A stretch of 18,271 nt of DNA from JAHBXL01 sp038247555 (GTDB taxonomy: Bacteria > Planctomycetota > Phycisphaerae > Phycisphaerales > UBA1924), in the NCBI GenBank assembly GCA_038247555.1, contig JBBRUT010000066.1, positions 1-18,271 on the forward strand, written 5' to 3'. Both the position numbers and the translations under genes were made by a program. Position 1 is the stretch's first letter. Every line of letters begins with the position of its first letter. Below, piece by piece: positions 14,841 to 18,271 of the stretch. A model generated the notes under the pieces. The model made no database searches, was not told where the DNA came from, and saw only the letters and a program-made list of their open reading frames with translations.

Positions 14841-16715
14841 ATGAAGACCGTCCATGTCATCGCCACTGCCGCCATCCTTGCCGCCGCCGGGAGCGCATCC
14901 GGCCAGTGCACCGCCCTCATCCGTGCCCAGGTGCCGGACTTCGATCAGCGGCGAGCAACCAGCTTCTCCTCCAACCCGCCGATCATCGGGCTCGACAACG
15001 ACGGGTCGATGTACTGCGTGCCCGCCTCCTGGACAAACTTCATGGGCTGGATCGCCAATAAGGGCTACACCAACGCCATGGGCAGTTCAGGAAACTGGGC
15101 GGCGGCCTCCCGCTACCAGCTCGTCACCAATCGAATGAGTCAGATGGGCGATCTGATGGACACCAGCGGCACCGGCGGTACAAACTCCAGCGACGCCGTC
15201 TCCGGTCTTGTCGACTATCTCGATGACCGCAACGTCGGCCTGCCCGCCATCGCCTACAGCTACGTCGCCGACGATAACTGGGCTCCCAAGCCCGAGAATC
15301 TGCGCTCCTGGATGCAGATGGGCGCGATGGTCTGTGTCGTCATGGGTAAGTACGTACGCGACGGCAACGAGTGGGAACGCTCCGGCGGCCACTGCATGAC
15401 GCTCGTCAGTGTGCGGCCCCCGTGCAGCGGGGACGGATGGATCATCGGTCTGCGCGACCCGTGGACCGGCAGCAGTGACTCACGCCTCAACCAGTCCGCC
15501 TTCGCCACCCGCAGCATCGAACTCTTCGCCAATACCTTCAACTTCGATGGCGATGTCCGCAAGCAGTATCGCGACATCAACGATACCGACAACACCCGTT
15601 ACTACTTCGACAAAATGCAGGTACTGTTTCCCCTCATCGCCATTGTCGGCTCGGCCAGCGGTGCCCAGGTGCACTTCTCCCAGCTCACCGGCTTCTGGCC
15701 CGAGCTTCCCCAGAATCAATCCATCCCCGCACCCAACGGCTTGACGATCGACTCCGTGCTCGCGGCCCCAGGCTTCAACGGTGCCGCCGTCATCACGCGA
15801 CCTGTCGTCGGCACTACCTTTGTTCCCGCCAAGCTCTGGCATCTCGACTCTGCGACCCAGCAGTATGTCCACGTCGGGGACCTCCCCTCGCTCCCAACCG
15901 ACTCCACCTTCGATCGCCACGGCAAACTGCTCCTCACCGTCGGTGTGCAGCTGCGCAAGTACGACCTCCGATCCGAAGTGCCCGTGCTGGAGCGCACCAT
16001 CACCACGGGCATCGCGCTCGATGCCATCTGCGTGAACCCCGCCACCGACACCATCTACGGACTCGATACCGGTCGCCGCGCAATCCAGATTTATTCCGGC
16101 GGCGATCTCGACAACGCGCCGATCGAACGCGAGATCGGCGGCACGTTCCCCCTCGGCGGTCGAGCATCCATCGCGATCCGGCCCACCAACAACAGCGTCT
16201 GGATTACCACCGAAAGTTCCACAGTTGTTCGCCGCCTCGCTGTCGATATCGGCTCGGGCGACTACGTCAGCGTCGAGAGCGTGCCCGTTCCCGCCGGAGT
16301 CTCCCCCAAGTCGCTGGGCTTCACCGATCAGGGCGACATGGTGCTGGGCGATGGTTCGGTCCGCATCCTCCGAGAGGGCCGCGCCAACTGGCTCCTGATC
16401 AACGATCACCCGCTCTCAGGCCTCCCGCTCTCGGGCCGCTTCAGCGTTCCGCGCTCCGGCAACAACCACGGCAGCGCCCAGCTTCTCCCCGCCTGGTCGG
16501 ACCTGCCCGACCCCGAGGATGTCCCGGGCGAAACCGTTCTCGACTGCCCCGGTGACTTCGATGCCGACGGCGTCCTGGGCGTCCCCGACATCTTCGCATT
16601 CCTCTCTGCCTGGTTCGCCGCGGACCCGCGCACCGACCTGAACGGCTCGGGCATTGTCGATGTCCCCGACATCTTCGCGTTCCTCAGCGCGTGGTTCGCA
16701 GGCTGCTCGCTGTAA
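14841..16715 (+). CDS. Secreted protein with putative C39-like papain-fold domain, propeller-like region and dockerin-like module
   Basis: Secreted protein of 624 residues. Residues 1-21 are a signal peptide (MKTVHVIATAAILAAAGSASG). About 30-270 carries motifs in the order of C39-like cysteine peptidases: Cys59 in MYCVPASWTNFMGW, His184 in GGHCMTLVS and Asp206 in LRDPW. The aligned Cys-His-Asp set and the helix after the Cys fit a papain-like fold, but similarity to characterised enzymes is by motif only. About 290-545 is beta-rich and propeller-like, with repeated strands such as KLWHLDS, TFDRHGKLLL, TIYGLDTGRRAI, NSVWITTESS and GDMVLGDGS. The module is 569-622, followed uniquely by Ser-Leu before the stop. 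The start is supported by GGAG at eight bases; an in-frame GTG at 14793 would add 16 residues ahead of the signal peptide. It might instead be a non-enzymatic papain-fold protein. Confidence 0.85.
   Translation: MKTVHVIATAAILAAAGSASGQCTALIRAQVPDFDQRRATSFSSNPPIIGLDNDGSMYCVPASWTNFMGWIANKGYTNAMGSSGNWAAASRYQLVTNRMSQMGDLMDTSGTGGTNSSDAVSGLVDYLDDRNVGLPAIAYSYVADDNWAPKPENLRSWMQMGAMVCVVMGKYVRDGNEWERSGGHCMTLVSVRPPCSGDGWIIGLRDPWTGSSDSRLNQSAFATRSIELFANTFNFDGDVRKQYRDINDTDNTRYYFDKMQVLFPLIAIVGSASGAQVHFSQLTGFWPELPQNQSIPAPNGLTIDSVLAAPGFNGAAVITRPVVGTTFVPAKLWHLDSATQQYVHVGDLPSLPTDSTFDRHGKLLLTVGVQLRKYDLRSEVPVLERTITTGIALDAICVNPATDTIYGLDTGRRAIQIYSGGDLDNAPIEREIGGTFPLGGRASIAIRPTNNSVWITTESSTVVRRLAVDIGSGDYVSVESVPVPAGVSPKSLGFTDQGDMVLGDGSVRILREGRANWLLINDHPLSGLPLSGRFSVPRSGNNHGSAQLLPAWSDLPDPEDVPGETVLDCPGDFDADGVLGVPDIFAFLSAWFAADPRTDLNGSGIVDVPDIFAFLSAWFAGCSL
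16545..16706 (+). repeat. Dockerin-like GC module, copy 5
   Basis: 54 residues from Cys569 to Cys622, with loops DFDADG and DLNGSG (Asp at position 12 in both). It is the only copy with residues after the last Cys (Ser-Leu). Confidence 0.85.
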
Positions 16716-16749
16716 TCAGCGCTCAGGCCTCGCTCGTTTCCTCAGGATT

Positions 16750-16772
16750 CCGGAGCCCGAAAGGCGCTCCGG
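16750..16772 (+). terminator. Intrinsic-terminator-like hairpin after the C39-like gene
   Basis: CCGGAGC (16750-16756) pairs with GCTCCGG (16766-16772). The stem continues inward as CC-GAAA-GG with a GNRA tetraloop and one unpaired C. It lies 34 bases after the stop and is followed by GTCCTTTCCC, a weak pyrimidine tract. It is the best terminator-like structure in the window. Confidence 0.5.
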
Positions 16773-16818
16773 GTCCTTTCCCACTTGGGACTCTGGCCAG
16801 CCGCCCGCCCCGCCCGCA

Positions 16819-16850
16819 GGCTCCAGCCTTCCCCGGCCCACCGCGGAGCC
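16819..16850 (-). terminator. Hairpin just after the stop of the TPR protein gene, possible terminator
   Basis: GGCTCC (16845-16850 read on the minus strand) and GGAGCC (16819-16824) form a 6-base stem with a 20-base loop, beginning two bases after the leftward stop codon. No T run follows on the minus strand, so termination by it is doubtful. Confidence 0.2.
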
Positions 16851-16852
16851 AT

Positions 16853-18271
16853 TCACTCCGCCCATACCTTGGTGAGCAGTTCATGAAGCGCACGCTCCGG
16901 CGTGTCATCCGCGGGGATGCGCTCCTTCCAGGCCCCCAGGCCCTCGTTCTGCATCGCCACATCTCCACGCAGCCTGCCGAGATACCCCAGCAGCAGCGCG
17001 GAATCTCGCGACAGCCGTGTCCCTGCGTTGGTGACCTCGAGCCGCAGTTGCTCGGCGATCGTCTTGGCTCGCTCCTCTCCGGGCACGAGCGCCGCATTGA
17101 ACTTCGCCGTCGCCAGTTCTGGATGATTCTTGATCAGGCTCCGGAAGTTGTTCGCCGCCGAGAGATACAGCCCCGCACCCAGCTGCGCGTGCAATCTGCC
17201 CACCGCCGCCATCGGGTCAGACGGCATCGCCGACATCGCCCGAGCAAACCGGTCCTCCGCATCAAAGAACCGGCCGTCGCCGATCGCCTGCTGGCCCGCC
17301 TGCATGTGACCGGCGTAGGCCGCCTGATCCAGTGTCGGGCTCGCCGGACGCAGAGTGTCGATCCGCACGCCGCTGTTCCGCAGGATGTCCACCATCTGCT
17401 GCGAGAGGAAGTCTTCCGCTTTCGGCCCCTCCTTCTTCGGCGGTGCGATCATCTGATCTACGTCAATCCCCGGAATCCGCATCGGCTCCGCGGGCTTGGA
17501 CGCGGGCGGCACATCTGCGCCAGCCGGAGGTGTTGCCGCCGGCGGTGTCGCACGCGTCGGCACGCTGCGGTCGCGTAGCTGGCGATCATCCCCTGATCGC
17601 AGCGTCTCGCGCAGCCGGTTCAGATCCGTCCGCCACGCCGCACCGGGGTCTTCCGCCGCGAGCGGGTCGGCAGTCCGCTGCGTGCCCGTCCGCTGCGAGT
17701 AGCTCTCCCGAAACGCATCGATCACCCGTGTGTAAGACTCGCTCCGCACCGGCACCGCGCCCGTCGCCTGCCCGGGGCTTGTCGCAAGCCGATCGCGCTT
17801 GCTCCCCGCCATGTCGACCGGCGAGGGCAAACCCGCCGCGGTCGATTCCAGCCCCGAAAGCCCGATGGGCCTGGGCACCCCGCCCAGCGTTGCCGGCCCC
17901 TGCCCGGCCTTGGGCGCGTTCGCCGACAGGTTCGCCGACAAACCCTGGTTCTGCTCCAGCGGGTACCAGGTCACGCCCAGCAGCGGCGAGGCGGTCGCCG
18001 TGTATACCGAGCCATTGTCATCGGCGCGATATCCCACCAGCGTCGGACGCAGGGCCTGCGATGTCAGGTAGTCGGCCGTGCTCCGTAAAGAACTCGATGC
18101 GGTGCTGCTGATCGGCCCGATCCCCGAAGAGAACGTTCGCGGCACAATCCCCAGCCCTCCGGCGAGCGCCGACGGCAAGGCCTCACCAGTCGATGCCGAG
18201 AACTGATAACGAATCGCGTCCGATGCGCGGACACCCATCCCTCCCAGCACGCTCTGGCTGGAGTCGCGCCG
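16853..18271 (-). CDS. TPR-containing protein of unknown function, 5' end outside the window
   Basis: 472 residues are visible, and the frame remains open to the right edge, so the true start (and any signal peptide) lies beyond base 18271. The GTG at 18250 and the ATG at 18238 have no special support as starts. The N-terminal part is Ser/Ala/Gly-rich without a recognised domain. The middle is Arg-rich and then a Pro/Ala linker (around PPAATPPAGADVPPASKP). The C-terminal 160 residues are helical TPR-like repeats: AYAGHMQAGQQAIGDGRFFD then AEDRFARAMSAMPSDP is a classic TPR pair, followed by LGAGLYLSAANNFRSLIKNHPEL. No dockerin-like tail or catalytic motif is present. A scaffold or accessory role is the most that can be inferred. 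It converges with the C39-like gene, with 137 bases between stops. Confidence 0.8.
   Translation of the reverse strand, partial: RRDSSQSVLGGMGVRASDAIRYQFSASTGEALPSALAGGLGIVPRTFSSGIGPISSTASSSLRSTADYLTSQALRPTLVGYRADDNGSVYTATASPLLGVTWYPLEQNQGLSANLSANAPKAGQGPATLGGVPRPIGLSGLESTAAGLPSPVDMAGSKRDRLATSPGQATGAVPVRSESYTRVIDAFRESYSQRTGTQRTADPLAAEDPGAAWRTDLNRLRETLRSGDDRQLRDRSVPTRATPPAATPPAGADVPPASKPAEPMRIPGIDVDQMIAPPKKEGPKAEDFLSQQMVDILRNSGVRIDTLRPASPTLDQAAYAGHMQAGQQAIGDGRFFDAEDRFARAMSAMPSDPMAAVGRLHAQLGAGLYLSAANNFRSLIKNHPELATAKFNAALVPGEERAKTIAEQLRLEVTNAGTRLSRDSALLLGYLGRLRGDVAMQNEGLGAWKERIPADDTPERALHELLTKVWAE

Noticed and set aside
16819..16850. Strong bidirectional terminator between the convergent C39-like and TPR genes
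   Set aside because: The inverted repeat is short with a 20-base loop and no T run on either strand, so it is listed only as a weak candidate for the minus strand.
1..18271. CRISPR array, tRNA, rRNA, insertion sequence or phage genes
   Set aside because: No regularly spaced repeats, cloverleaf-like segments, transposase motifs or phage structural genes were seen. The repeated DNA is explained by the peptidase duplication and the C-terminal modules.

Overview
The window looks like chromosome of a GC-rich planctomycete, most likely class Phycisphaerae (order Phycisphaerales). Two things suggest this. Five secreted proteins end in the same short module with two dockerin-like repeats and a terminal Gly-Cys, a tail I recognise from Phycisphaerales proteins named 'GC-type dockerin domain-anchored'. 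There is also an ECF sigma factor of the planctomycete TIGR02999 type, translationally overlapped with a membrane-anchored Ser/Thr kinase with a TPR tail. This assignment is inference from gene content; no rRNA is present.

Layout. From the left edge to 11485 all genes are on the + strand: a 5'-truncated S8 (subtilisin-like) peptidase, a complete paralogous S8 peptidase, a large lamin-tail/DUF11-like/propeller-like secreted protein, and a metzincin-type zinc metalloprotease. Eleven bases after the metalloprotease stop the strand switches to a leftward operon, transcribed from about 14650 towards 11497: ECF sigma factor, then Ser/Thr kinase, with a 4-base TTGA stop/start overlap. Diverging from it across about 210 bases is a + strand gene for a secreted protein with a putative C39-like papain-fold domain, a propeller-like region and the same C-terminal module. 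It converges on a leftward TPR-containing protein of unknown function that runs off the right edge.

How the genes may fit together. All five + strand products carry the module, and each complete one has a signal peptide, so they should be exported and probably held at the cell surface by a shared mechanism. Four of the five look like peptidases from three unrelated folds (two serine, one zinc, one putative cysteine). The sigma/kinase pair is a plausible local regulator, but nothing in the sequence proves that it controls these genes. No cohesin-like receptor and no sorting enzyme is visible in the window.

The module is exactly 54 residues from its first to its last Cys in all five proteins. 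Its DNA in two neighbouring but otherwise unrelated genes shares a 59-base identical run, which suggests recent local exchange. No tRNA, rRNA, CRISPR array or insertion sequence was seen.
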